Shown one piece after another: positions 1 to 6,644 of a stretch of 6,644 nt of DNA. Position numbers and translations under genes: made by a program. The stretch is from assembly GCA_025935155.1 (NCBI GenBank), contig JAICVV010000117.1, forward strand, positions 1-6,644, written 5' to 3'. The notes under the pieces were generated by a model. The model worked only from the letters and a program-made list of their open reading frames with translations. It was not told where the DNA came from and did not search any database. Source of the stretch: Alphaproteobacteria bacterium (lineage in GTDB: Bacteria > Pseudomonadota > Alphaproteobacteria > Micropepsales > Micropepsaceae). How positions within the stretch are numbered: position 1 is the stretch's first letter; every line of letters starts with the position of its first letter.

Positions 1-854
1 CGACATTCGAGGATTATCTGAACGCCAAACTGCGGCTGTTCTCCGAGCTGGTGTGCGATGGTGGCGTAACGGTGGTGAATGCCGACGCGCAATACGGGGA
101 TCGTTTTTGCGCCGCAGCCGCCGCCAGAAAGCTCAATCTCCTAACAATCGGCCAGTCCGGCAGCGGTTTGCGGCTGGTTTCACAGAAGCCGCTCGGCGAC
201 GGGCAAGATTTGCGCGTTATGTATCGCGGCATCGAAAGAAAGATTCCTTTGCCTCTGGCCGGCAGTTTTCAGGCATCGAATGTGTTGGTGGCAGCCGGGC
301 TCGCCCTTGGGCTTGGCGAACCGGCAGACGCCGTTTTCGCGGCACTGTCGCACTTGCACGGGGCGCCAGGGCGGTTGGAAAAGGTGGCGTATGCGCCGAG
401 CGGCGCGTCCGTCTATGTCGATTACGCGCACACGCCCGATGCGCTGGAAACCGTGCTGACTGCGCTGCGCCCGCATGTTTCCGGGCGGCTGCACGTGATT
501 TTTGGCTGCGGCGGCGATCGCGACAAAGGCAAGCGTCCGCTGATGGGCGCGGCTGCCGCCAAACATGCCGACGTGGTCATCGTCACCGATGACAATCCAC
601 GCAGCGAGGATCCGTCCCTCATTCGCCGCGAAGCCTTGGTGAGTTGCACGAATGCACAAGAAATCGGCGATCGTGCGGAAGCCATTCATGCCGGAATTGA
701 AGCGTTGAATTCTGGCGACGTGCTGGTAATCGCCGGCAAAGGTCACGAAAGCGGACAGATCATCAGGAACGTGACGCGGCCATTTTCCGATCGCGAGGAA
801 GCCATCAATGCGGCTGCTGCGCTGGGCGGCCGGGTCGCGGAGCCGCCGGCATGA
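1..854 (+). CDS. murE: MurE, UDP-MurNAc-tripeptide synthetase (5'-truncated by window edge)
   Basis: Cytoplasmic Mur ligase that uses ATP to join a diamino acid to UDP-MurNAc-L-Ala-D-Glu. The reading frame is open from position 3 and gives 283 residues; the N-terminal UDP-binding domain and the P-loop, roughly 200 residues by comparison with the family's usual 480-500, lie upstream of the window. The first visible residues, TFEDYLNAKLRLF, match the central-domain segment after the DYH motif; its Lys (codon at 27) is the expected carbamylated, metal-site lysine. Further motifs are YAHTPD (423-440), FGCGGDRDKGKRP (from 501), DNPRSEDP (591-614) and GKGHE (735-749). DNPR is the signature of meso-diaminopimelate-specific MurE, so the substrate is probably meso-DAP rather than L-Lys. 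The in-frame GTG at 51 is not the true start, because the homology continues upstream of it. The stop overlaps the murF start (ATGA at 851-854). Identity is secure. Confidence 0.96.
   Translation, partial: TFEDYLNAKLRLFSELVCDGGVTVVNADAQYGDRFCAAAAARKLNLLTIGQSGSGLRLVSQKPLGDGQDLRVMYRGIERKIPLPLAGSFQASNVLVAAGLALGLGEPADAVFAALSHLHGAPGRLEKVAYAPSGASVYVDYAHTPDALETVLTALRPHVSGRLHVIFGCGGDRDKGKRPLMGAAAAKHADVVIVTDDNPRSEDPSLIRREALVSCTNAQEIGDRAEAIHAGIEALNSGDVLVIAGKGHESGQIIRNVTRPFSDREEAINAAAALGGRVAEPPA
838..842 (+). promoter_or_regulatory. Ribosome binding site of murF
   Basis: CGGAG lies 8 bases before the murF ATG, inside the last codons of murE. It supports the ATG at 851 as the start and indicates reinitiation by ribosomes finishing murE. 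The match to the anti-Shine-Dalgarno sequence is moderate. Confidence 0.5.
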
Positions 855-2257
855 GCGCGCTTTGGAATTCTGCCGAAGCGGAAGCCGCAACCTTGGGCCG
901 TGCGCATGTGCCGTTCGCCGCCACCGGCATATCGATCGACACGCGGACGTTGAAGCCCGGAGATTTGTTTGTAGCCCTGAAGGGCGATGCGCGCGACGGC
1001 CACGCTTTCGTCCGCACTGCGCTGGATGCGAAAGCCTCGGCCGCGCTGGTCTCGCATGTGCCAGAGGGCGTAAGCGAAAGCGCACCGCTGCTTTCCGTTG
1101 CGAACGTTCTGCGCGGCCTTGAAGACCTGGCGCGCGCCTCCCGCGCTCGCAGCCATGCCAAGATAATCGCGGTGACGGGGAGTGCCGGGAAAACCACCAC
1201 AAAGGAAATGCTGCGGCTCGCCTGCGGCGCGCTCGGCTCCACGCACGCCTCTGCCGCTTCGTACAACAATCATTGGGGCGTGCCGCTGTCGCTCGCCTCC
1301 ATGCCGGAGGAAACCGAGTTCGGCATTTCTGAGATCGGCATGAACCATTTCGGTGAAATCCGCTCACTGGTAGGTCTTGTCCGGCCGCATGTGGCGCTGA
1401 TCACCACCATTGCTCCGGCGCATCTGGAATTCTTCGGCTCGTGCGAAGCGATCGCCGATGCCAAGTCGGAGATTTTCGAAGGTATCGTTCCGGGCGGCGT
1501 GGCGGTGATTCCCGCTGACAATCCGTATACGGAAAGGCTGCATGCCCGCGCGAAACAAGCGAACACCGGGCGTATTCTGTCGTTTGGAACGGACAGCGGA
1601 GCTGATGCGCGAATCGTGTCCTTCCAAGACTCCGCAGATGGTATGCGCATCGAAGCCGAGGTGCTTGGGCGCGCGACACACTTCCGTCTTCAGGCCTCCG
1701 GCGCGCATCTCGCTGCCAACGCAGTGGGGGCGCTGCTGGCCGTGGCGGCCGCCGACCGCGATGTGCTGAACGCCGCTGCCGCACTGTCCAGTTTCACCCC
1801 TCTCAAAGGCCGCGGGGCGCACGCACGTATCGATTTCCGCCGCGGCATCATCGAACTGATCGACGAAAGTTACAACGCCAATCCGGCATCGATGGCTGCA
1901 GCGCTGGATGTGCTGTCGCGCTCTGAGCCGGCTTCGGGCGGCAGGCGCGTGGCCGTGCTCGGAGACATGCTGGAGCTCGGCGAAAACGGCGCATCCCTTC
2001 ACGCCGCACTGGCAAAGGACATCGAAGCCGCGCGCGCCGATCTGGTCTTCCTGGCCGGACCGCTGATGCAGGTGCTGTGGGATGCGCTGCCAGCTTCGCG
2101 TCGCGGCGGCTACACCGAGACGTCCGCTGAACTCGCCCCGCAGGTGCTGAACGCCATTCGCCCGGGGGATGTCGTGCTGGTAAAGGCATCCAACGGCATT
2201 CGCATGTCACACATCGTCAATGCGCTGAAAGCGGGCGAGAAGGGGGAGGCCGCATGA
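851..2257 (+). CDS. murF: MurF, UDP-MurNAc-tripeptide--D-Ala-D-Ala ligase
   Basis: Cytoplasmic ATP-dependent ligase that adds the D-Ala-D-Ala dipeptide to UDP-MurNAc-tripeptide, completing the pentapeptide precursor. The protein has 468 residues, close to the usual 450-480. The N-terminal domain carries [18 protein letters not shown] (about 28-45), typical of MurF. The ATP-binding P-loop TGSAGKTT is at 109-116, followed by the YNNHWGVPL block (138-146) and [10 protein letters not shown] (161-170). K205 in DAKSEIF is the likely carbamylated lysine. The C-terminal domain has [11 protein letters not shown] (338-348) and VLGDMLELG (369-377). Near the end KASNGIRM (445-452) stands where most family members have KGS, a small deviation. 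The NNHWGVPL form is familiar from alphaproteobacterial MurF. The start is fixed by the ATGA overlap with murE and a ribosome binding site 8 bases upstream. There is no fusion to murE: the murE stop is intact. Identity is secure. Confidence 0.97.
   Translation: MSALWNSAEAEAATLGRAHVPFAATGISIDTRTLKPGDLFVALKGDARDGHAFVRTALDAKASAALVSHVPEGVSESAPLLSVANVLRGLEDLARASRARSHAKIIAVTGSAGKTTTKEMLRLACGALGSTHASAASYNNHWGVPLSLASMPEETEFGISEIGMNHFGEIRSLVGLVRPHVALITTIAPAHLEFFGSCEAIADAKSEIFEGIVPGGVAVIPADNPYTERLHARAKQANTGRILSFGTDSGADARIVSFQDSADGMRIEAEVLGRATHFRLQASGAHLAANAVGALLAVAAADRDVLNAAAALSSFTPLKGRGAHARIDFRRGIIELIDESYNANPASMAAALDVLSRSEPASGGRRVAVLGDMLELGENGASLHAALAKDIEAARADLVFLAGPLMQVLWDALPASRRGGYTETSAELAPQVLNAIRPGDVVLVKASNGIRMSHIVNALKAGEKGEAA
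2241..2249 (+). promoter_or_regulatory. Strong ribosome binding site of mraY
   Basis: AGGGGGAGG ends 4 bases before the mraY ATG and lies within the last codons of murF (Gly-Glu-Ala-Ala). It is one of the two strongest Shine-Dalgarno matches in the window and fixes the mraY start at 2254. Confidence 0.7.
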
Positions 2258-3342
2258 TCCCCTATTTCCTCGTTCATCTTCCCGGCCACACCGCGTTCCT
2301 CAATATTTTCCGCTACATCACCTTCCGGGCGGGCGGAGCGATCATGACGGCGCTGCTGATCGCCTTCTTCATCGGGCCTGCGACGATCGACTGGTTGCGC
2401 GTGCGCCAGGGCAAGGGGCAGCCCATCCGTACTGATGGGCCGCAGCGCCATGTAATCGAGAAGCAGGGCACGCCGACGATGGGCGGTTTGCTCATTCTCA
2501 TCTCGGCTGCTGTTGCCACCCTATTGTGGGCCGATCTCACCGATCCGTATGTGTGGGTGGTGCTGTTCGTCACCTCCAGCTTTGGCCTGCTCGGGTTCGC
2601 CGACGATTATCTGAAAGTGGTGAAGCGTTCGCCGGAAGGCGTGCGCGGAAAAATGAAGCTGCTGGTCCAGTTCGCCGTCGCATTGCTCGCCTGCTACGTG
2701 GTGATGAAGCTCGAGGATCGCACGCTTGCCGGTGCCGTGGCTGTGCCGTTTCTCAAAGCGGCGCTGGTCCACCTGAGCTGGTTTTTTCTGGTGTTCGGCG
2801 CGCTGGTGATCGTGGGCGCTTCCAATGCCGTCAATCTCACGGACGGCCTTGACGGTCTCGCCATTGTGCCGGTGATGATTGCCGCGATGGCGTTCGGGCT
2901 CATCGCCTATCTCGTCGGGAATGTGAAATTCGCCGATTATCTGCAGCTTCATTATGTTGCCGGGACCGGCGAGCTTACCGTGTTCCTCGCCGCGCTACTC
3001 GGCGCCGGCCTGGGCTTTCTCTGGTACAACGCCCCGCCCGCCATGGTCTTTATGGGCGATACGGGATCGCTCGCGCTGGGCGGCGCGCTTGGTTCCGTGG
3101 CGGTTGCGACCAAACACGAAATCGTTCTCGCCATTGTCGGCGGCCTGTTCGTGATCGAGGCCGTGTCGGTGATCGTGCAGGTCGCTTCATTCAAGCTGAC
3201 CGGCAAGCGCGTGTTCCGCATGGCGCCGATCCATCATCATTTCGAGCAGCTCGGCTGGCGCGAGCCCACCATCGTGATCCGCTTCTGGATCATCTCGGTG
3301 GTGCTGGCGCTTATCGGCCTCTCAACCCTGAAGCTGCGGTGA
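2254..3342 (+). CDS. mraY: MraY, phospho-MurNAc-pentapeptide translocase
   Basis: Integral inner-membrane enzyme that transfers phospho-MurNAc-pentapeptide from UDP to undecaprenyl phosphate, making lipid I and releasing UMP. It has 362 residues, practically the length of the E. coli enzyme (360). About ten hydrophobic segments can be seen (near residues 27-45, 74-92, 98-116, 134-152, 172-190, 200-220, 240-258, 268-286, 290-312, 340-360). All family motifs are present: GTPTMGG (72-78), the aspartate pair in FADDYLK (D117, D118), [10 protein letters not shown] (194-203), [11 protein letters not shown] with D269 (267-276 region), and the histidine loop MAPIHHHFE (323-331, H327-H329). These cover the Mg2+ and nucleotide-binding residues, so the enzyme should be active. 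The start is set by the ATGA overlap with murF and a strong ribosome binding site. The protein provides the link between the cytoplasmic Mur ligases and MurG encoded around it. Identity is secure. Confidence 0.98.
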   Translation: MIPYFLVHLPGHTAFLNIFRYITFRAGGAIMTALLIAFFIGPATIDWLRVRQGKGQPIRTDGPQRHVIEKQGTPTMGGLLILISAAVATLLWADLTDPYVWVVLFVTSSFGLLGFADDYLKVVKRSPEGVRGKMKLLVQFAVALLACYVVMKLEDRTLAGAVAVPFLKAALVHLSWFFLVFGALVIVGASNAVNLTDGLDGLAIVPVMIAAMAFGLIAYLVGNVKFADYLQLHYVAGTGELTVFLAALLGAGLGFLWYNAPPAMVFMGDTGSLALGGALGSVAVATKHEIVLAIVGGLFVIEAVSVIVQVASFKLTGKRVFRMAPIHHHFEQLGWREPTIVIRFWIISVVLALIGLSTLKLR

Positions 3343-3343
3343 T
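3338..3343 (+). promoter_or_regulatory. Probable ribosome binding site of murD across the mraY stop
   Basis: GGTGAT matches the 3' half of an extended Shine-Dalgarno sequence (AGGAGGTGAT) and includes the mraY TGA stop at 3340-3342. Measured from its GG, the spacing to the murD ATG at 3347 is 7 bases, which is near optimal. It is the only plausible site at this junction, and the match is partial. Confidence 0.45.
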
Positions 3344-3346
3344 GTC

Positions 3347-4762
3347 ATGATCGTGCCGCGTGGCTTTTCAAATCAGGATGTGGGTGTGTTCGGCCTGGCG
3401 CGCACGGGCATTTCGGCCGCGCGCGCGCTCGTTGCAGGCGGCGCTACGGTTTACGCCTGGGACGATGGCGAAGCAGCGCGCCGCGCAGTCAGGGAACTCG
3501 GCGCGCGCGTGCTGGCGATGGAATCCTGGCCGTGGGATCGGCTGGCTGCGCTCATCCTCAGCCCCGGTGTGCCGCTCACCCATCCCGCGCCGCATGCGGT
3601 CGTTGATATGGCGCACGCCCATGCGGTTCCAGTCATCGGCGATATGGAATTGTTCGCACGCGAAATGCTTGCGGCCGCTGCCGAAGGTTCTGCTGCGCCT
3701 GTGATCGCGGTTACCGGCACGAACGGAAAATCCACCACCACGGCGCTGATCGGGCACATTCTCTCCGGTTGCGGATATGCCGCGGAAATCGGCGGCAATA
3801 TCGGCAAGCCGGTTCTCGATTTGAATCCGCCAGGCCTCCGGAGCGCCTATGTGCTGGAGGTGTCGTCCTATCAGATCGGGCTTTCGCCGGGGCTCAAGCC
3901 GGAAGCCGCCGTGCTCACCAATATCTCGCCGGATCATCTTGATCGTCACGGCTCGATGGAAAATTACGCCGCGGTGAAAGCGCGGCTACTGGAGCAGACG
4001 AGCCGGGCGGGCACAGTTTGCATCGGTATCGACGATACCTACAGCGCCGCCATTCATTCGCGCTTCGCGGCCCAGAATGGGCCAGAGGCGATCCCCATTT
4101 CTGTGGGCAAGGTGCTTGGGCGCGGCGTCTTCGTCATCGACGGCATTCTCTACGACGCGCAAGCCTCGAACGCCGCGCGCATCATGGATCTGCGCGCAGC
4201 CGCGCACTTGCCGGGTGCGCACAACTGGCAGAACGCGGCGCTTGCCTACGCAGCGACACGCGGGCTGGTGCCTAACCGGCAGGCGATTGCGGATGCCATT
4301 GCAAACTTTCCGGGGCTCCCTCATCGCATTGAAGAGGTCGGACGCATCGGCAAGGTTCGCTTCATCAACGATTCGAAGGCAACCAATGCCGATGCAGCGG
4401 AACGCGCGCTGCAATGTTTCACCGATGTCTTCTGGATCGCAGGTGGCCGCGCAAAGGAAGGCGGCATCGAGAGCTTGCGGCCGTTGTTCCCGCGCATTCG
4501 GAAAGCCTACCTGATCGGCGAGGCAGCAGAGGAGTTTGCACGCACGCTGAAGGATGTGCCGCACGAACTCTGCGGCACGCTGGCGAAAGCCGTGACGGCC
4601 GCAGCGCACGATGCCGAATCCTCGAAGGCGGCAAGCCCCGTCGTACTTCTGTCCCCGGCGTGCGCGTCTTTCGATCAATTCCGCGACTACGAGCAGCGCG
4701 GCGATGCCTTCCGCGCACTCGTGCAGCAACTGTCCGCTAATCCCGTGCGGGAGGCGTCATGA
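3347..4762 (+). CDS. murD: MurD, UDP-MurNAc-L-alanine--D-glutamate ligase
   Basis: Cytoplasmic ATP-dependent ligase that adds D-Glu to UDP-MurNAc-L-Ala, the step before MurE. The protein has 471 residues, somewhat longer than the 438 of E. coli MurD. The N-terminal UDP-binding fold begins with VGVFGLARTGISAARAL (12-28) and includes LSPGVP (71-76). The central ATPase domain has the P-loop TGTNGKSTT (123-131), LEVSSYQ (170-176), NISPDHLDRHG (192-202) and K211 in YAAVKARLL, the likely carbamylated lysine. LPGAHNWQN (288-296) and FPGLPHRIE (321-329) lead into the C-terminal domain with NDSKATNADA (341-350), GGRAKEGG (366-373) and LLSPACASFDQF (434-445). The GGRAKEGG form is one I associate with alphaproteobacteria. 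The start ATG follows the mraY stop by 4 bases; GTG at 3353 is possible but less well placed. This is the only junction without overlap. Identity is secure. Confidence 0.97.
   Translation: MIVPRGFSNQDVGVFGLARTGISAARALVAGGATVYAWDDGEAARRAVRELGARVLAMESWPWDRLAALILSPGVPLTHPAPHAVVDMAHAHAVPVIGDMELFAREMLAAAAEGSAAPVIAVTGTNGKSTTTALIGHILSGCGYAAEIGGNIGKPVLDLNPPGLRSAYVLEVSSYQIGLSPGLKPEAAVLTNISPDHLDRHGSMENYAAVKARLLEQTSRAGTVCIGIDDTYSAAIHSRFAAQNGPEAIPISVGKVLGRGVFVIDGILYDAQASNAARIMDLRAAAHLPGAHNWQNAALAYAATRGLVPNRQAIADAIANFPGLPHRIEEVGRIGKVRFINDSKATNADAAERALQCFTDVFWIAGGRAKEGGIESLRPLFPRIRKAYLIGEAAEEFARTLKDVPHELCGTLAKAVTAAAHDAESSKAASPVVLLSPACASFDQFRDYEQRGDAFRALVQQLSANPVREAS
4749..4754 (+). promoter_or_regulatory. 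Strong ribosome binding site of ftsW
   Basis: GGGAGG ends 4 bases before the ftsW ATG, within the last codons of murD. It supports 4759 as the start and efficient reinitiation after murD. Confidence 0.65.
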
Positions 4763-5925
4763 CCTTATCCCGCGACAGTAAGGGCCGTCTGGCGGATTGG
4801 TGGTGGACCGTCGATCGCCTGGCGCTGTTCGCCATGTTCGGATTGATCGCCATCGGCCTGATGCTGGCGTTTGCCGCCAGTCCCGCTGCCACAGCACACA
4901 ACGCCGTACAGGCCGGCAATTTCCATTTCGCCGCCAAGCAGATCGTGTTCGCCGCCCTGGCCGCGGTGATCGTGGTTGGGGGATCGCTGCTCAATCCGCG
5001 CGATCTCAAGCGCGCTGCAGCCATCACCTTCGTTGTCGCGCTGGCCGGCTCGGTTCTGGTGCTGCTGACAGGCGCGGAAGTGCTGGGTGCCCGGCGCTGG
5101 ATCGATCTTGGCTGGCTAACCATTCAGCCATCGGAGTTCCTCAAGCCCAGTTTCGCGGTGCTTTGCGCCGCAGTTCTCGCCAGCAAGGCGCAAGGCCGAA
5201 TGCGCAAAGAGCTGGTGTCCTTCCTTCTCGTATTGATTCCGCTGGTACTGCTCGTGCTCGAGCCGGATGTCGGGCAAACAGCGCTTCTCCTTGCGCTGTG
5301 GGGCGCGATGCTGTTCCTCGACGGTATTTCACCTGTTTGGATCGGTGCGATCAGTGGAATCGGAACGGCGCTGGGCGGGCTCGCCTACATTCTGATTCCG
5401 CATGTGCATCATCGCGTCGAGCAGTTTTTCGGCGGCGGCAAACCGGGATACCAATCCGGCCTTGCATTGAAGGCATTCGAGCATGGAGGGTTGGCGGGAG
5501 TAGGCCCCGGCGCGGGCACCATCAAATATCACATCCCCTACGCGCATTCGGATTTCATCTTTGCCGTTGCGGGGGAAGAATTCGGGCTCGTGCTCTGCGG
5601 CATCATCGCGATCCTGTTCTGCGCCCTGAGCGTACGATTGCTGCTGCGCGCCGCCGCCGCGAAGGACAAATTCTCGCAACTGGCCGGTGCCGGCCTTGCG
5701 CTGATCGTGGCGCTGCAGGCGTTCATCAACATGGGCGTTGCCGTAAACCTGCTACCGGCGAAAGGCATGACATTGCCGTTCATTTCCTATGGCGGCTCGT
5801 CATTGTTCGCTGTCGCCGTGACGATGGGATTTGCGCTCGCCATCACGCGCCAGCGGCCTACCGTCACCACTCTGTCGCAGCGTGACACGGATATTCTCTT
5901 TGGCATTCGCGAGGCGCGCGCGTGA
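4759..5925 (+). CDS. ftsW: FtsW, septal SEDS peptidoglycan glycosyltransferase
   Basis: Inner-membrane SEDS-family protein that polymerises lipid II at the division site together with the transpeptidase FtsI (PBP3). It has 388 residues and about ten hydrophobic segments (near 20-41, 60-77, 86-104, 131-145, 152-168, 173-188, 193-213, 266-297, 306-330, 340-363), matching the family. Motifs seen are LGARRWI (109-115), IQPSEFLKP (122-130), EPDVGQT (168-174), the loop GVGPGAGTIK (247-256), PYAHSDFIFAVAGEEFGL (260-277) and LLPAKGMTLPFISYGGSS (331-348). D265 in AHSDF corresponds to the catalytic aspartate of SEDS enzymes. Two positions usually acidic in this loop are not: A252 (usually Glu in GPGEG) and Y261 (usually Asp or Glu in P[DE]AHTDF). 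FtsW rather than RodA is inferred from the position between murD and murG. The start is set by the ATGA overlap and a good ribosome binding site. Family is certain; the FtsW assignment is nearly so. Confidence 0.95.
   Translation: MTLSRDSKGRLADWWWTVDRLALFAMFGLIAIGLMLAFAASPAATAHNAVQAGNFHFAAKQIVFAALAAVIVVGGSLLNPRDLKRAAAITFVVALAGSVLVLLTGAEVLGARRWIDLGWLTIQPSEFLKPSFAVLCAAVLASKAQGRMRKELVSFLLVLIPLVLLVLEPDVGQTALLLALWGAMLFLDGISPVWIGAISGIGTALGGLAYILIPHVHHRVEQFFGGGKPGYQSGLALKAFEHGGLAGVGPGAGTIKYHIPYAHSDFIFAVAGEEFGLVLCGIIAILFCALSVRLLLRAAAAKDKFSQLAGAGLALIVALQAFINMGVAVNLLPAKGMTLPFISYGGSSLFAVAVTMGFALAITRQRPTVTTLSQRDTDILFGIREARA
5911..5914 (+). promoter_or_regulatory. Weak ribosome binding site of murG
   Basis: GAGG lies 7 bases before the murG GTG, within the last codons of ftsW. 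The match is short, so initiation probably depends on ribosomes terminating at the overlapping ftsW stop. Confidence 0.35.
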
Positions 5926-6644
5926 CGACGATTGTGCTTTCCGCGGGCGGTACAGGCGGCCATCTCTTTCCGGCGCAGGCGCTGGCGACGGAGTTGATGC
6001 GCCGCGGACGCCGCATCGTACTGATGACGGATGCGCGCGGCCGCAATTACGGCGCCGCGTTTCCTGGGGCGGAAGTCGCGACGGTGCCGTCCGCCTCGCC
6101 CTCCAATGCCGGGCTGATTGGTCGCATCCTCTCACCAGTGCGCATTGCGACGGGCATTGTTGTGGGCCGCCGCAAACTGACGCGCCTCAAGCCCGCAGCG
6201 GTGATCGGCTTTGGCGGCTATCCCAGCCTGCCGGTGATGCTGGCAGCTTCAGTCGCAGGATTTCCTACGGCCATTCACGAACAGAACGCCGTGCTGGGGC
6301 GCGTGAACCGGCTGATTGCAGGCCGCATGCGCGCGATCGCGGCATCGTTTCCCTTTGCGAAATTCGCGCCGAAAGATATGGGCCGCATCCGCTACACGGG
6401 AAATCCCGTGCGTCCGGAAGCGGTTGCGCTGGCGCATTCGCCTTACCAAGCGCCAGGCGCGAACGGACCGATCCGCGTTCTTGTGTTCGGCGGCAGTCAG
6501 GGTGCGCGCGCCTTGAGCGAAATCGTTCCGGCCGCGTTGTCGAGCTTGCCGGAGGTGTTTCGTTCGCGGCTAAATATCGTGCAGCAGGGACGGCCGGAGG
6601 ACATCAATTCCGTTCGGGCGGCATACGCCAGCGCCGGCATTTGC
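5922..6644 (+). CDS. murG: MurG, lipid II-forming GlcNAc transferase (3'-truncated by window edge)
   Basis: Membrane-associated glycosyltransferase (GT-B fold, GT28 family) on the cytoplasmic face that transfers GlcNAc from UDP-GlcNAc to lipid I, giving lipid II. The frame starts with GTG at 5922, overlapping the ftsW stop (GTGA), and stays open for 241 codons to the last base; about 110-130 residues of the usual 355-370 are missing. Residues 4-14 include the first glycine-rich loop, SAGGTGGH (7-14), directly after the start, which shows that the GTG is right and no N-terminal extension is missing. Other motifs are FGGYPSLP (97-104), HEQNAVLGRVNR (119-130), TGNPVR (159-164) and FGGSQGAR (189-196), the loop that opens the C-terminal UDP-GlcNAc-binding domain, then QQGRPED (221-227). 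The C-terminal donor-binding motifs lie beyond the window. It makes the substrate used by FtsW, encoded just upstream. In alphaproteobacteria murC and murB commonly follow. Identity is secure. Confidence 0.97.
   Translation, partial: MTTIVLSAGGTGGHLFPAQALATELMRRGRRIVLMTDARGRNYGAAFPGAEVATVPSASPSNAGLIGRILSPVRIATGIVVGRRKLTRLKPAAVIGFGGYPSLPVMLAASVAGFPTAIHEQNAVLGRVNRLIAGRMRAIAASFPFAKFAPKDMGRIRYTGNPVRPEAVALAHSPYQAPGANGPIRVLVFGGSQGARALSEIVPAALSSLPEVFRSRLNIVQQGRPEDINSVRAAYASAGIC

Noticed and set aside
51..53. GTG at 51 as a start for murE
   Set aside because: The frame is open upstream to the window edge and encodes the conserved TFEDYLNAKLRLF segment with the carbamylated lysine, so murE begins well before the window.
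180..1367. Long antisense open frame (395 codons) across the murE-murF junction
   Set aside because: It is antisense to two secure genes, its translation is rich in Arg, Ala and Cys with no recognisable motif, and long antisense frames are expected opposite GC-rich coding sequence.
1659..1673. 15-base exact match AGGTGCTTGGGCGCG shared by murF (1659-1673) and murD (4110-4124)
   Set aside because: Both encode VLGR in Mur ligase central domains. With the same codon bias and only 15 bases, chance is adequate; no flanking similarity extends the match.
2421..2440. 7-bp inverted repeat GCCCATC/GATGGGC with a 6-base loop in mraY
   Set aside because: It covers the conserved QPIRTDGP segment of MraY, has no T-tract and sits far from any gene boundary; coincidence with codon choice is the simpler explanation.
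3986..4729. Antisense open frame (247 codons) opposite murD
   Set aside because: No recognisable domain, and the opposite strand encodes the conserved MurD C-terminal half. GC-rich shadow.
4797..5885. Long same-strand open frame (362 codons) lying wholly inside ftsW in another frame
   Set aside because: The translation is Arg-rich and without motifs, while the ftsW frame has all SEDS motifs and membrane segments. It is a frame shadow of GC-rich codons, not an overlapping gene.
6395..6410. Palindrome CACGGG-AAAT-CCCGTG in murG
   Set aside because: It encodes the conserved TGNPV motif; these residues with common codons produce the palindrome by themselves, so no regulatory role is needed.
1..6644. 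Search for promoters, terminators, RNA genes, mobile elements, CRISPR arrays or a hidden novel system
   Set aside because: Only 4 bases are non-coding; no terminator-like stem with T-tract, tRNA-like structure, repeat array or transposase signature was seen. The window is an ordinary dcw cluster segment.

Overview
The window is a contiguous piece of a division and cell wall (dcw) cluster. It holds six same-strand genes in the order murE (5' end missing), murF, mraY, murD, ftsW and murG (3' end missing). Apart from 4 bases between mraY and murD, every position is coding. There are no RNA genes, mobile elements, CRISPR arrays, recognisable promoters or terminators.

The organism is a Gram-negative bacterium, most likely an alphaproteobacterium. 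This is inferred from the GC-rich coding, the gene order, the DNPR-type (meso-diaminopimelate) MurE, the NNHWGVPL block in MurF and the GGRAKEGG block in MurD. I cannot name a genus.

Layout: murE runs from the window start to 854; murF 851-2257; mraY 2254-3342; murD 3347-4762; ftsW 4759-5925; murG 5922 to the window end. Four of the five junctions are 4-base stop/start overlaps (ATGA three times, GTGA once). The fifth, mraY-murD, is a 4-base gap with the likely ribosome binding site of murD lying across the mraY stop codon. This is the layout of a single polycistronic, translationally coupled unit.

The genes act in sequence. In the cytoplasm MurD adds D-Glu, MurE adds (probably) meso-diaminopimelate and MurF adds D-Ala-D-Ala to UDP-MurNAc. 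MraY then moves the phospho-MurNAc-pentapeptide onto undecaprenyl phosphate to make lipid I, and MurG adds GlcNAc to give lipid II. FtsW is the SEDS glycosyltransferase that polymerises lipid II at the division septum. MurE, MurF and MurD are paralogues of one ligase family.

I found no new system here. The points most worth a second look are two replaced acidic positions in the conserved extracytoplasmic loop of FtsW and a GC-rich 8-bp stem-loop inside murD. Both are low-key observations.
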